A stretch of DNA of 64,000 bases. Origin: Streptomyces sp. BK208. Its GTDB lineage: Bacteria > Actinomycetota > Actinomycetes > Streptomycetales > Streptomycetaceae. Both the position numbers and the translations under genes were made by a program. Position 1 is the stretch's first letter. Each line of letters begins with the position of its first letter. Positions 18,595 through 26,575 of the stretch are shown piece by piece. The stretch covers positions 434,001-498,000 of the forward strand of contig NZ_SOAV01000002.1 of the NCBI RefSeq assembly GCF_004364245.1. The letters are read 5' to 3'. The notes below the pieces were generated by a model. It did no database searches. It saw only the letters and a list, made by a program, of their open reading frames with translations, and had not been told where the DNA came from.

Positions 18595-18709
18595 GGAGCG
18601 GCTCGTCCGATGCGTGGGGGGCGGGTGGGGACTCGGGCAGGGCAAAAGCGCCCACAGTCTCCGGGCTCACGCTCTCACGCGACACCGGCTGCCCACGATG
18701 CGGACGGAC

Positions 18710-18738
18710 CGCATACGGAAGGTGATCATCCGTATACG
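18710..18738. promoter_or_regulatory. Operator-like inverted repeat between permease and bioY
   Basis: CGCATACGGA and TCCGTATACG are inverted 10-bp arms (one mismatch) around a 9-bp spacer containing TGATCA. It lies 116 bp before the permease start and 195 bp before bioY, in their shared divergent promoter region. Confidence 0.5.
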
Positions 18739-18768
18739 CCCTCCGGGTGCCGTGACGTCCGCCTCGCC

Positions 18769-18794
18769 CCCCGGGTGACGGGTGTCACCCGGGG
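18769..18794. repeat. GC-rich hairpin in the divergent promoter region
   Basis: CCCCGGGTGAC and GTCACCCGGGG form perfect 11-bp arms around a 4-nt spacer. The position inside a divergent promoter region makes a terminator less obvious; it may be an operator or a leader structure of the permease mRNA. Confidence 0.55.
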
Positions 18795-18932
18795 CCACGT
18801 GTATCCCGCGTCCTTTGTCGGGAGCCCACCAAGCCGACGCGCGGGCCTTTGTCGAGCACTGCTGGTGATCGGCCCCTGCCGCTGGGATAGCGTCGCGGTG
18901 TCCCGACATGTCCACACCACCGCGGAGTCCCC

Positions 18933-19517
18933 ATGAGCACCGCCGCCGTTTCCGCCCGCCGTTCCGGGCAGGTCCTCGCCGACCTCATCCCCTCCTCCCG
19001 AGTCCGGGACGTCGCGCTCGTGGCGGGCGGCGCCGTGCTCACCGGCATCGCGGCCCAGATCGCGGTGCCCGTGCCCGGCTCCCCCGTGCCGGTGACCGGC
19101 CAGACCTTCGCCGCGCTCCTCGTGGGCACCTCGCTCGGCGCCCGTCGCGGTCTGCTCTCGCTCGCGCTGTACGCCGTGGTCGGCATGGCGGGCGTGCCGT
19201 GGTTCGCGGAGGGCGGCTCCGGCACCGCCGCCCCGTCCCTCGGCTACGTCTTCGGCATGCTGCTCGCCGCCACGGCCGTCGGCGCCCTGGCCCGCCGCGG
19301 CGCCGACCGCTCGGTGCTGCGCATGGCCGGCACGATGCTGCTCGGCGAGGCGATCATCTACGCCGTCGGCGTGCCGTACCTGGCCCTCGCCGCCGACATG
19401 TCCCTCACCGCCGCGATCGCGGCCGGCCTCACCCCGTTCCTGATCGGCGACGCGCTGAAGGCCGCGCTGGCGATGGGCGTCCTGCCCACCGCGTGGAAGC
19501 TGGCCGACAGGCGGTAA
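18933..19517 (+). CDS. bioY: Biotin transporter S-component BioY
   Basis: A 194-residue integral membrane protein with about six helices, the substrate-binding subunit of an ECF biotin importer. Typical BioY signatures are present: AQIAVPVPGSPVPVTGQTFA in the first third, GARRG, and GMAGVPWFAEGGSG. No ATPase (EcfA) or EcfT gene is adjacent, so it either acts alone or uses shared modules. ATG 18933 has only a weak purine stretch upstream. It is monocistronic, ending in a long bidirectional terminator. Confidence 0.92.
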   Translation: MSTAAVSARRSGQVLADLIPSSRVRDVALVAGGAVLTGIAAQIAVPVPGSPVPVTGQTFAALLVGTSLGARRGLLSLALYAVVGMAGVPWFAEGGSGTAAPSLGYVFGMLLAATAVGALARRGADRSVLRMAGTMLLGEAIIYAVGVPYLALAADMSLTAAIAAGLTPFLIGDALKAALAMGVLPTAWKLADRR

Positions 19518-19536
19518 CGCGGGGCCCGAGACCACC

Positions 19537-19581
19537 GAAGAGGCCCGCCGGGGCGCATCGAGCGTCCCGGCGGGCCTCTTC
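19537..19581. terminator. Bidirectional terminator, 20-bp stem
   Basis: Arms 19537-19556 and 19562-19581 pair over 20 bp with a single G-T type mismatch and a 5-nt loop (GAAGAGGCCCGCC against GGCGGGCCTCTTC at the base). It serves convergent bioY and the second permease. Confidence 0.9.
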
Positions 19582-19612
19582 CGTCTTCTGCGTCGTCCCG
19601 GCGACGGCCGGG

Positions 19613-21061
19613 TCAGCCCTTCTCGCCGACCGCCACGGCCTTCCGCGCGGTGACCCGCTGCTTGACGAAGGCGACGGCGAGGACGATCGCGGCGACGAGC
19701 AGCGACAGCAGGACGGTGCTGCGCCCGTCGTGTTCGGTGTCGGTCAGCATGTAGCCGAGCACGAAGACGATGACCGCGGCGGCCGCCCAGGTCAGGTACG
19801 GGTACAGCCACATCCGCACCACGAGCTTCTCCGGCGCCTCGGCCTGGATGATCTTCCGCAGGCGCAGCTGCGAGAAGCAGATGGCCAGCCAGACGAAGAG
19901 GGCCACGGCACCCGAGGAGTTGAGCAGGAAGAGGAAGACCGTGTCGGGGAACTTGTAGTTGAAGAACACCGCGACGAAGCCGAAGACGACGGACGACAGG
20001 ATCGCCGTCCGCGGCACCCCGCGCCGGGTGGTGCGGGCGAAGGCCTTCGGCGCGTCGCCGCGCTCACCGAGCGAGAACGCCATGCGGGAGGCCGTGTAGA
20101 GCCCGGAGTTCAGGCAGGACAGCACGGACGTCAGCACGATGAAGTTCATGATCTCGCCGGCGTTCGGGATCCCGAGGGAGTCAAGCGCGGCGACGTACGA
20201 ACCCTGGTCGACGATCGACTGCGCGTCCCAGGGCAGCAGCGTGACCACGACGAAGATGGACCCGAGGTAGAAGACGGCGATGCGCCAGATGATGCTGTTG
20301 GTCGCCTTGGTCACGGCCCGCTGCGGGTCCTCGGACTCGCCGGCGGCCAGTGTGGGGATCTCGCTGCCCATGAACGAGAACACGACGAGCAGCACACCGG
20401 TGAGGATGGCCCCGGCCCCGTGCGGCAGGAACCCGCCGTGTTCGGTCAGGTTCCCGAGCCCCGCCTGGTCGCTGTCCACGCCGGGCAGCACGCCGAATAC
20501 GGCCAGCCCGCCGACGACGATGAAGGCGGCGATGGCGACGACCTTGATCCCGGCGAACCAGAACTCGAACTCGCCGTAGGAGCCGACGGAGACGAGGTTG
20601 GTGGCGGTCAGCACGAACATCACGATCAGGGCCCAGCCCCACTGGGGCACGGCCGGTATCCAGCCCTCCAGGATCTTGGCCCCGGCCGTGGCCTCCACGG
20701 CCAGCACCACGACCCAGAAGAACCAGTACAGCCAGCCGATGGAGAACCCGGCCCAGGGGCCGAGCGCCCGGTCGGCGTGGGCGGAGAAGGATCCGGAGGT
20801 CGGGTTGGCGGCCGACATCTCCCCGAGCATCCGCATCACCAGCACCACGAGCGTGCCGACGAGGGCGTACGAGAGAAGGATGCCGGGACCCGCCGTGGCG
20901 ATCCCGGAACTGGAGCCAACGAACAGCCCGGCCCCGATGACGCCGCCGATGGCGATCATCGAGAGGTGGCGGTTCTTGAGCCCGGCCTGGAGCCCGGACC
21001 CGGGTTCTCCGGGCCCGGCGGGCCCGTCCTCGGGCTTGGTCAAGGTCGGCTGCGAAGTCAT
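19613..21061 (-). CDS. APC-family amino acid permease (second)
   Basis: A 482-residue transporter with about 12 helices and the same signature order as its neighbour: GGVIGAGLFVGSSSGIA, RMLGEMSAANPTSGSFSAHA and MWLYPYLTW. The N-terminal 20 residues are Pro/Gly-rich and cytoplasmic. ATG 21061 has AAAGGAAA 7 nt upstream. It probably imports an amino acid such as GABA, Asn, Phe or Lys; specificity cannot be read. It is divergent from rpiB. Confidence 0.9.
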   Translation of the reverse strand: MTSQPTLTKPEDGPAGPGEPGSGLQAGLKNRHLSMIAIGGVIGAGLFVGSSSGIATAGPGILLSYALVGTLVVLVMRMLGEMSAANPTSGSFSAHADRALGPWAGFSIGWLYWFFWVVVLAVEATAGAKILEGWIPAVPQWGWALIVMFVLTATNLVSVGSYGEFEFWFAGIKVVAIAAFIVVGGLAVFGVLPGVDSDQAGLGNLTEHGGFLPHGAGAILTGVLLVVFSFMGSEIPTLAAGESEDPQRAVTKATNSIIWRIAVFYLGSIFVVVTLLPWDAQSIVDQGSYVAALDSLGIPNAGEIMNFIVLTSVLSCLNSGLYTASRMAFSLGERGDAPKAFARTTRRGVPRTAILSSVVFGFVAVFFNYKFPDTVFLFLLNSSGAVALFVWLAICFSQLRLRKIIQAEAPEKLVVRMWLYPYLTWAAAAVIVFVLGYMLTDTEHDGRSTVLLSLLVAAIVLAVAFVKQRVTARKAVAVGEKG

Positions 21062-21266
21062 GGGGAGGTTTCCTTTGCGCCGGTCGAGCACTGTCCCGTA
21101 CGAGCGGTGTACGAGCCGGACCAGTGAAACGGAGGTGAACAGATCTGGGAACCTTTGAATCCGGATCGTTACTTGAGCTTTCCCTGAGGTTTCAAAGTTT
21201 CACGTTGCGTATTCCCCGTCGGCACCCGAAGAGTCCGCCTCCCGGCCCGCGTGTCACACTCGACGC

Positions 21267-21752
21267 ATGCGCGTGTATCTCGGCTCGGACCATGCGGGCT
21301 TCGAACTCAAGAACCACCTCGTCGAGTGGCTCAAGGACGCGGGCCACGAGCCCGTCGACTGCGGCCCGCACATCTACGACGCCCAGGACGACTACCCGCC
21401 CTTCTGCCTGCGCGCCGCCGAGCGCACGGCCGCGGACCCCGACGCCCTCGGCATCGTGATCGGCGGCTCCGGCAACGGCGAGCAGATCGCGGCGAACAAG
21501 GTGAAGGGCGTGCGCGCGGCGCTGGCCTGGAGCGAGGAGACGGCGTCGCTGGGCCGCCAGCACAACAACGCCAACGTCGTCGCGGTCGGCGCCCGCATGC
21601 ACACGCAGGACGAGGCGACGAAGTTCGTCGAGACCTTCCTCGCCACCCCGTTCTCCGGCGACGAACGCCACATCCGCCGCATCGACATGCTCACCTCCTA
21701 CGAGACTACGGGCGACCTCCCCCCGGTCCCGCCCCACCACCCCCAGCAGTAG
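21267..21752 (+). CDS. rpiB: Ribose-5-phosphate isomerase B
   Basis: A 161-residue RpiB/LacAB-type sugar isomerase interconverting ribose-5-phosphate and ribulose-5-phosphate in the pentose phosphate pathway. SDHAGFELKNHL at the N-terminus and GGSGNGEQIAANKVKGVRAA are typical. The catalytic position that is Cys in E. coli-type RpiB is not Cys here; the GEQ segment suggests the Glu-based mycobacterial type. HNNANVVAVGAR and a DERH segment complete the active site. The Pro-rich tail is short. Start ATG follows CACACT-N6, possibly a promoter -10 close to the start. Confidence 0.92.
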   Translation: MRVYLGSDHAGFELKNHLVEWLKDAGHEPVDCGPHIYDAQDDYPPFCLRAAERTAADPDALGIVIGGSGNGEQIAANKVKGVRAALAWSEETASLGRQHNNANVVAVGARMHTQDEATKFVETFLATPFSGDERHIRRIDMLTSYETTGDLPPVPPHHPQQ

Positions 21753-22030
21753 CCCCCCCGACGGGGCCCCGCCGCACCGCGCGCGAGGCCCCCGTAGGAC
21801 ACCGAGGGCGTCACACCCCCTGCGGGACCGACGCCGCGGACTCGCTCTCTCCTCCGGGGACGAACCGGGGCAGCCCCGCACGGAACGACACCCCCCGCCT
21901 CCTCCGAAGGCGCCGCAAGCCGGCCACCGGGCCACGCGGTCCACGGCCTCGGCACAGCCCGCAGGCCGCCCGCATGCCCGACACGGCGGAACCACGGCCC
22001 CGCCACCGGCCCCAGGCCCACGGTCCGGGC

Positions 22031-22380
22031 AAGCGGGCCCACGGGTCGGGCGCAGGTCTGCGGGTTGGTGTGTGAGTCCGTTGGTCGGGAACGCGGGCCC
22101 ACGGGTCGGTCCAGTCCTGCGGGTCGCAACGTGGGCCCGCTGGCGGGAACGCGAACCTGCCGGTCGGGCACAGGCGTGCAGGTGGGAACGTGAGTCCGCA
22201 GGCCGGGCAGCGGGCCTGCCCGTCGGGCCGGGCGTACGGGTCGGAACGTGGGCCCGCGGGTCCGGAACGCGCGCCTGCCGGTCGGGCCACCCCCGCGAGG
22301 CGGAAACGCGTACCCGTCGCCGGGACCGGCACTGCCGACCGGGATCGGCGCTGCCGACCGGGGCCGATCCGCCGACCGGG
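22031..22380. repeat. Degenerate ~59-bp tandem repeat
   Basis: About six copies begin near 22031, 22090, 22148, 22206, 22265 and 22323. Each carries AACGCGGGCCCACGGGTCGG or a variant, often followed 38 bp later by AACGTGGGCCCGC. Period 58-60 bp with a 19-20-bp sub-period. The period is not a multiple of 3, and all frames stay open only because of GC content, so I do not call a gene. The whole 21753-22595 gap holds no supported gene. Confidence 0.75.
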
Positions 22381-22595
22381 ACCGGTCCCGCCGGCGGGCA
22401 CGGGGCGACCCGCGGGCCGGGAACGCGAGCCGGCCGGGCGGAGGAGGGGCCTTCGCCGGGCAGGACGATGGGCCCGCAGGGACGCAGGGGACGGAGTCCC
22501 CGCCGGGGTCCGGGGCGGAGCCCCGGGACGAGTCGAGCCTCTCGACCCACCGAGACGGGCGGGCGGGTGGGCAAAGGAAACGAAAGGACACCCCC

Positions 22596-23411
22596 GTGCC
22601 AGAGGGGCACACGATCCACCGGCTGGCCCAGGACTACACCGCCGCCTTCGCCCGGACGGCCGTCCACGTCACCAGCCCCCAGGGCAAGTTCACCGACTCC
22701 GCCGCCCTCCTCGACGGCACCGTCCTGACCACCGCCGACGCCCACGGCAAACACCTCTTCCTCGGCTTCGGCGCAGCCGGTCCCGCCTGGGTTCACATCC
22801 ACCTCGGCCTCTTCGGCAAGGTCACCTTCGGCCCGGCCCCCGCGCCCCCGCCCACGGACACCGTCCGCCTCCGCCTCGCCAACGACACCGCGTACGTCGA
22901 CCTCCGCGGCCCCACCACCTGCGCCCTGATCACGGACCCGGAGAAGCAGGCGATACACGACCGCCTCGGCCCGGACCCGCTGCGCCCGGACGCCGACCCC
23001 GACGCGGCCTACCGCCGGATCTCCCGCAGCCGCACCACCGTCGCCGCCCTGCTCATGGACCAGAAGGTCGTCGCCGGCGTCGGCAACGTCTACCGCGCCG
23101 AGGTCCTCTTCCGCCACGGCATCGACCCGTACCGCACGGGCAGGGACCTCACCCGCGCCGAGTGGGACGCGATCTGGCACGACCTGACCGGGCTCATGCG
23201 CGAGGGCGTGCGGAACAACCGCATCGACACCGTCCGCCCCGAGCACACCCCGGAGGCCATGGGCCGCCCGCCCCGCGTCGACGACCACGGCGGCGAGGTC
23301 TACGTCTACCGCCGGACCGGCCAGCCCTGCCACCTCTGCGGCAGCCCGGTCCGCACCGCCGACCTCGCCGCCCGCAACCTCTTCTGGTGCCCCGCCTGCC
23401 AGCAGCGGTAG
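22596..23411 (+). CDS. nei: DNA glycosylase/AP lyase, Fpg/Nei family
   Basis: A 271-residue base-excision repair enzyme that removes oxidised bases and cleaves the abasic site. The catalytic N-terminus after Met removal is PEGHTIHRLA (Pro2, Glu3), closer to Nei/Nei2 than to MutM (PELPEV). The helix-two-turn-helix MDQKVVAGVGNVYRAE and a C-terminal four-Cys zinc finger (CHLCG...WCPAC) are intact. GTG 22596 is fixed by this catalytic end, with AAAGGA about 7 nt upstream. It is read away from the tandem-repeat region and converges on the Eis-like gene. Confidence 0.92.
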   Translation: MPEGHTIHRLAQDYTAAFARTAVHVTSPQGKFTDSAALLDGTVLTTADAHGKHLFLGFGAAGPAWVHIHLGLFGKVTFGPAPAPPPTDTVRLRLANDTAYVDLRGPTTCALITDPEKQAIHDRLGPDPLRPDADPDAAYRRISRSRTTVAALLMDQKVVAGVGNVYRAEVLFRHGIDPYRTGRDLTRAEWDAIWHDLTGLMREGVRNNRIDTVRPEHTPEAMGRPPRVDDHGGEVYVYRRTGQPCHLCGSPVRTADLAARNLFWCPACQQR

Positions 23412-23438
23412 GGCCCCGTGCCCCGACTCAGGACCCGC

Positions 23439-24728
23439 TCAGAACCCGTGCGGCAGCCACGGCGCCACGTCCGACCCGAACGCCACCGACGTCTCCGCCA
23501 GCGCCCCGGTCCGTACCTCACGCACCCGCCCGGCCGCCCCGAGCGCGCCGAGCCCGACACCGCCTAGGTACGCCGCTCCCAACTCCCGTACGGACAAGGC
23601 CAGATCCGCCGCGTCGGCCGTACGCTCGCAGGACGCCCCCTTGGCATCGCCGCTCAGCCGCCAACGCCCCGCGTTCCAGGGGCAGAAGGCGTCCTCGACC
23701 TCGAACACGACGTCCACCGGCGCCTGGTAGGTCCGCGCCGCGAGCGCCGCCCCCACGTCCACCAGCCGTACGTACAGCGCGTCCCGCAGCTCCGGCCGGC
23801 ACCGCCGGATGTCGGACACCTGGTACTGCCACGCCTCGTCGACCGGCCGCCCCCGCACCGACAGCCTGGAGGTGAGGTCGATGTCGTACAGGAAGCGCCA
23901 CAACGCCGCCTCGGTCGCCGCGTCGAGACCGGCCAGGCCGTCCAGGACCACCGTGCCCCCGGCCCCCTCGGGACCCCAGGCCGGCCGCACCCGGAAGCGC
24001 GCGAACCCGGTGACCTCGCCGTCCCGGCGGGCGATCACGCACTGCAGGGGCGAGGCGCCGTCCCGCCCGCTCTCCGGATCCAGCAGCGCCAGCCGGTCCC
24101 AGCCGGGCTGCCGGGCCAGCATCCCGGGCCGCCCCGGCACCAGCCGCGCGTACACCGCCTCACACGCGTCGAGCACGTCGGCGGGCGCCGCGTACCGCAG
24201 ACGTACGTCATCCGTGCCCGGTGGCACCGACAGCCGGACCCGGCTCGTGTCGATCTCCGCGTGGAGCGCGAAGGTCGCGGCGCCGTACCCGAACCGGCCG
24301 TAGATCGCCGGCTCGGACGCCGTCAGTACCGCCAGCGGCTCGCCCCAGGACCGTACGTCGTCCAGCTGCCGGCGCATCATCGACGTCAGGACACCCCGGC
24401 GCCGGTGCGTGGCGGCGACGCTCACCATCGTCACGCCGGCGGCGGGAACCCGGGCGCCGCCCGGCACGGTCATCCCGAAGGCGAAGGCCCCCGCCGTTCC
24501 GACGCAGGCCTCACCGTCCCCGTCGCTCTCCCACACGCCGATCGACCGGTCGACCCGCGTCAGTTCCCGGAACAGCTCCAGTTCGTCGGCCGGCTCCGGG
24601 ATCCCGCCGAAGGCCCGGATCAGCGACCCGTACCACGTGTCCCACTCCTCGCGCCGCAGCACCCGCGGCTCCGTCGTCCTCGTCGTCACGCCGTCGCCGC
24701 CCTCGTCCGTGATCCGTCCATACCGCAT
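23439..24728 (-). CDS. Eis-like GNAT N-acetyltransferase
   Basis: A 429-residue enhanced-intracellular-survival (Eis) family acetyltransferase with two GNAT-like domains and a C-terminal SCP2-like domain. Acetyl-CoA loop ATHRRRGVLTSMM, then ASEPAIYGRFGYG, and a C-terminal Phe (SDVAPWLPHGF) that in Eis supplies the catalytic carboxylate are present. Eis proteins acetylate amines, including aminoglycosides, on several positions; the natural substrate here is unknown. ATG 24728 lacks a clear ribosome-binding site; GTG 24689 with GAGGG upstream would shorten it by 13 residues. Confidence 0.87.
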   Translation of the reverse strand: MRYGRITDEGGDGVTTRTTEPRVLRREEWDTWYGSLIRAFGGIPEPADELELFRELTRVDRSIGVWESDGDGEACVGTAGAFAFGMTVPGGARVPAAGVTMVSVAATHRRRGVLTSMMRRQLDDVRSWGEPLAVLTASEPAIYGRFGYGAATFALHAEIDTSRVRLSVPPGTDDVRLRYAAPADVLDACEAVYARLVPGRPGMLARQPGWDRLALLDPESGRDGASPLQCVIARRDGEVTGFARFRVRPAWGPEGAGGTVVLDGLAGLDAATEAALWRFLYDIDLTSRLSVRGRPVDEAWQYQVSDIRRCRPELRDALYVRLVDVGAALAARTYQAPVDVVFEVEDAFCPWNAGRWRLSGDAKGASCERTADAADLALSVRELGAAYLGGVGLGALGAAGRVREVRTGALAETSVAFGSDVAPWLPHGF

Positions 24729-24884
24729 GCGTACCAGGGGCCGCCCGAGTCGGGCGAGGCAATTTCGGCAGGGTTGCGGCGCGCGAGCCGTTCGTGAAGT
24801 TCACTGTGAAGTCCGGCCCCGGACGGGGGACAAGTGGGACCTCCCGTGCCAAGCGGCCGGTCCGATGGATAGGGTCCCGAACTA

Positions 24885-26072
24885 ATGGCAGCAGGACGAC
24901 AGCGGCGCGCGGAAGCCGAGACGTTCACGGCCCGGTGGAAGAAGCAGTGGCACCGGGTCCGCGTCGGCGTGCGCCGGGCCGCCGTCGACTACTTCCGCGG
25001 CGACGGTTCGGACTGGATCGCGCTCGCCGGACTGCTGCTGACGATCCCCGTCATCGCCGCCACCACCATGGCCAACTCCGTGTGGTGCGCACCCTCCGCG
25101 CTGGTCGTCCCGATCGTCGCGGGCGGCCTGCTGCTGCGCCCGGCGAGCCTGCTCGGCCTGTACGCGGCGGCGGCCACCGCGCTGATCGTGGAGTCGGTGC
25201 AGCTCGGCCCCTACACCGAGGGCCCGTCCCGGGTCACCCCCGGCGCGGTCCTGGTCGTCGCGGCCTGCGGCTTCTTCGGGCTCCTCGTCGCCCAGTTCCG
25301 CAGCCGGGTCGGCGTGCCCTGGCGGCGTGGCGGCACCATGCTCTTCGACCTGCGCGAACGCATCCGCGTGCAGAGCAAGTTGCCGCAGCTGCCCAAGGGC
25401 TGGCACCGGGAGATGGCGCTGCGCCCGGCCGGCGGCCAGTCCTTCTCCGGCGACTTCGTCGTCGCCGCCCGCACCAACGGCGGCCGCACGCTGGAGGTCG
25501 TCCTCACCGACGTCTCCGGCAAGGGCATGGACGCGGCCTCGCGCGCGCTGCTGCTGTCCGGCGCCTTCGGCGGACTGCTGGGCAGCCTGCCCCCGCACGC
25601 CTTCCTGCCTGCCGCCAACGGCTATCTGCTCCGCCAGGACTGGGACGAGGGCTTCGCCACATCCATCCACCTGGTCCTGGACCTCGACTCCGGCGACTAC
25701 GAGCTGTACTCCGCCGGGCATCCGCCGGGTCTCCAGCTCAGCGCCGGCACCGGCCGCTGGGAGGAGAAGTCGGCCGAGGGCCCGCTGCTCGGCGTGTACG
25801 ACGGCGCGCAGTTCGACCAGGTGAAGGGAACGCTGCGGCCCGGCGACGTGCTGATGCTGTTCACGGACGGCCTGGTGGAGACCTCCGACCGGGACATCGC
25901 CGAGGGCATCGACCGTCTCACCGGCGAGGCCGACCGCTATGTCGCGGGCGGCTTCCACGGCGCGGCCTGGCACCTGATCGAGGCGGTGGCCAAGGACGTC
26001 AACGACGACCGGGCGCTGCTGCTGATCTGCCGGGAGGGGCCCACGGCCCATTCCGCGACGGCGACGGACTGA
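24885..26072 (+). CDS. Membrane-bound SpoIIE/PP2C-type serine phosphatase
   Basis: A 395-residue protein. A basic N-terminus is followed by about four membrane helices (roughly residues 43-145) and a cytoplasmic PP2C SpoIIE domain: SFSGDFVVAAR, VLTDVSGKGMDAA, YSAGHPPGL, LMLFTDGLVE and NDDRALLL. Such enzymes dephosphorylate anti-sigma-factor antagonists in Streptomyces sigma-B-like networks. There is no PAS, GAF or kinase domain. An AGGG is the only ribosome-binding hint; TAGGGT upstream may be the -10. The HD gene follows 25 bp downstream in the same direction. Confidence 0.9.
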   Translation: MAAGRQRRAEAETFTARWKKQWHRVRVGVRRAAVDYFRGDGSDWIALAGLLLTIPVIAATTMANSVWCAPSALVVPIVAGGLLLRPASLLGLYAAAATALIVESVQLGPYTEGPSRVTPGAVLVVAACGFFGLLVAQFRSRVGVPWRRGGTMLFDLRERIRVQSKLPQLPKGWHREMALRPAGGQSFSGDFVVAARTNGGRTLEVVLTDVSGKGMDAASRALLLSGAFGGLLGSLPPHAFLPAANGYLLRQDWDEGFATSIHLVLDLDSGDYELYSAGHPPGLQLSAGTGRWEEKSAEGPLLGVYDGAQFDQVKGTLRPGDVLMLFTDGLVETSDRDIAEGIDRLTGEADRYVAGGFHGAAWHLIEAVAKDVNDDRALLLICREGPTAHSATATD

Positions 26073-26097
26073 GGGTCAGCGCCCACATACTGGGCCC

Positions 26098-26565
26098 ATG
26101 TCCCACGACTCCCCACCGCCCGCCCGGCCGCTCTCCCCGGCCGAGGTCGAGGCCACCGCACGCGCCGCCCACGCCGGGCAGACCGACAAGGCGGGCCGGC
26201 CGTACGCCGAACACCTGCGAGCCGTCGCCGAGGGCGTACGGGCGCGCGGCGGCGACGACGAGCAGATCGCGGCCGCCTGGCTGCACGACGCCGTCGAGGA
26301 CGAGGCGCTGACCGAGCGCTGGCTGGACGAGGCGCCGCTGAGCCGCCGCACCAAGGACATCGTCCTCGCCCTCACCAAGCGCGCCGGGGAGCCGCCCGAG
26401 GCGTACGCCGCGCGGATCCTCGCCACGCCCGGTGCGGCACTGGTCAAGGAGGCGGACCTGGCGCACAACGCCGACCCCGCCCGGCTCGCCGTCCTCGACG
26501 AGGCGACCCGCACGCGACTGGCCGAGAAGTACGCGCGTATGCGCGCACTTCTCGGCCAGGAGTGA
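26098..26565 (+). CDS. HD-domain protein resembling small alarmone hydrolases
   Basis: A 155-residue single-domain metal-dependent phosphohydrolase. The motif order matches the RelA/SpoT hydrolase domain and MESH1-like proteins: AHAGQTDKAGRPYAEHL (H25, H39), LHDAVED (H63, D64, E67, D68), ALTKRAGE, and KEADLAHN (D120, N124). These suggest (p)ppGpp 3'-pyrophosphohydrolase activity, though general HD hydrolases cannot be excluded. ATG 26098 lies 6 nt after a CATACT box, so it may have its own near-leaderless transcript, or be co-expressed with the phosphatase. It converges on the acyltransferase with only 10 bp between. Confidence 0.8.
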   Translation: MSHDSPPPARPLSPAEVEATARAAHAGQTDKAGRPYAEHLRAVAEGVRARGGDDEQIAAAWLHDAVEDEALTERWLDEAPLSRRTKDIVLALTKRAGEPPEAYAARILATPGAALVKEADLAHNADPARLAVLDEATRTRLAEKYARMRALLGQE

Positions 26566-26575
26566 CCCACGGGTC

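Noticed and set aside
22031..22380. Possible CRISPR array
   Set aside because: Units are degenerate throughout, there are no unique spacers between constant repeats and no cas genes; also true of the array at 39779-39990.
21192..23333. 713-codon leftward frame over the rpiB-nei gap
   Set aside because: It overlaps rpiB and most of nei; the tandem repeat has a non-triplet period and no motif appears.
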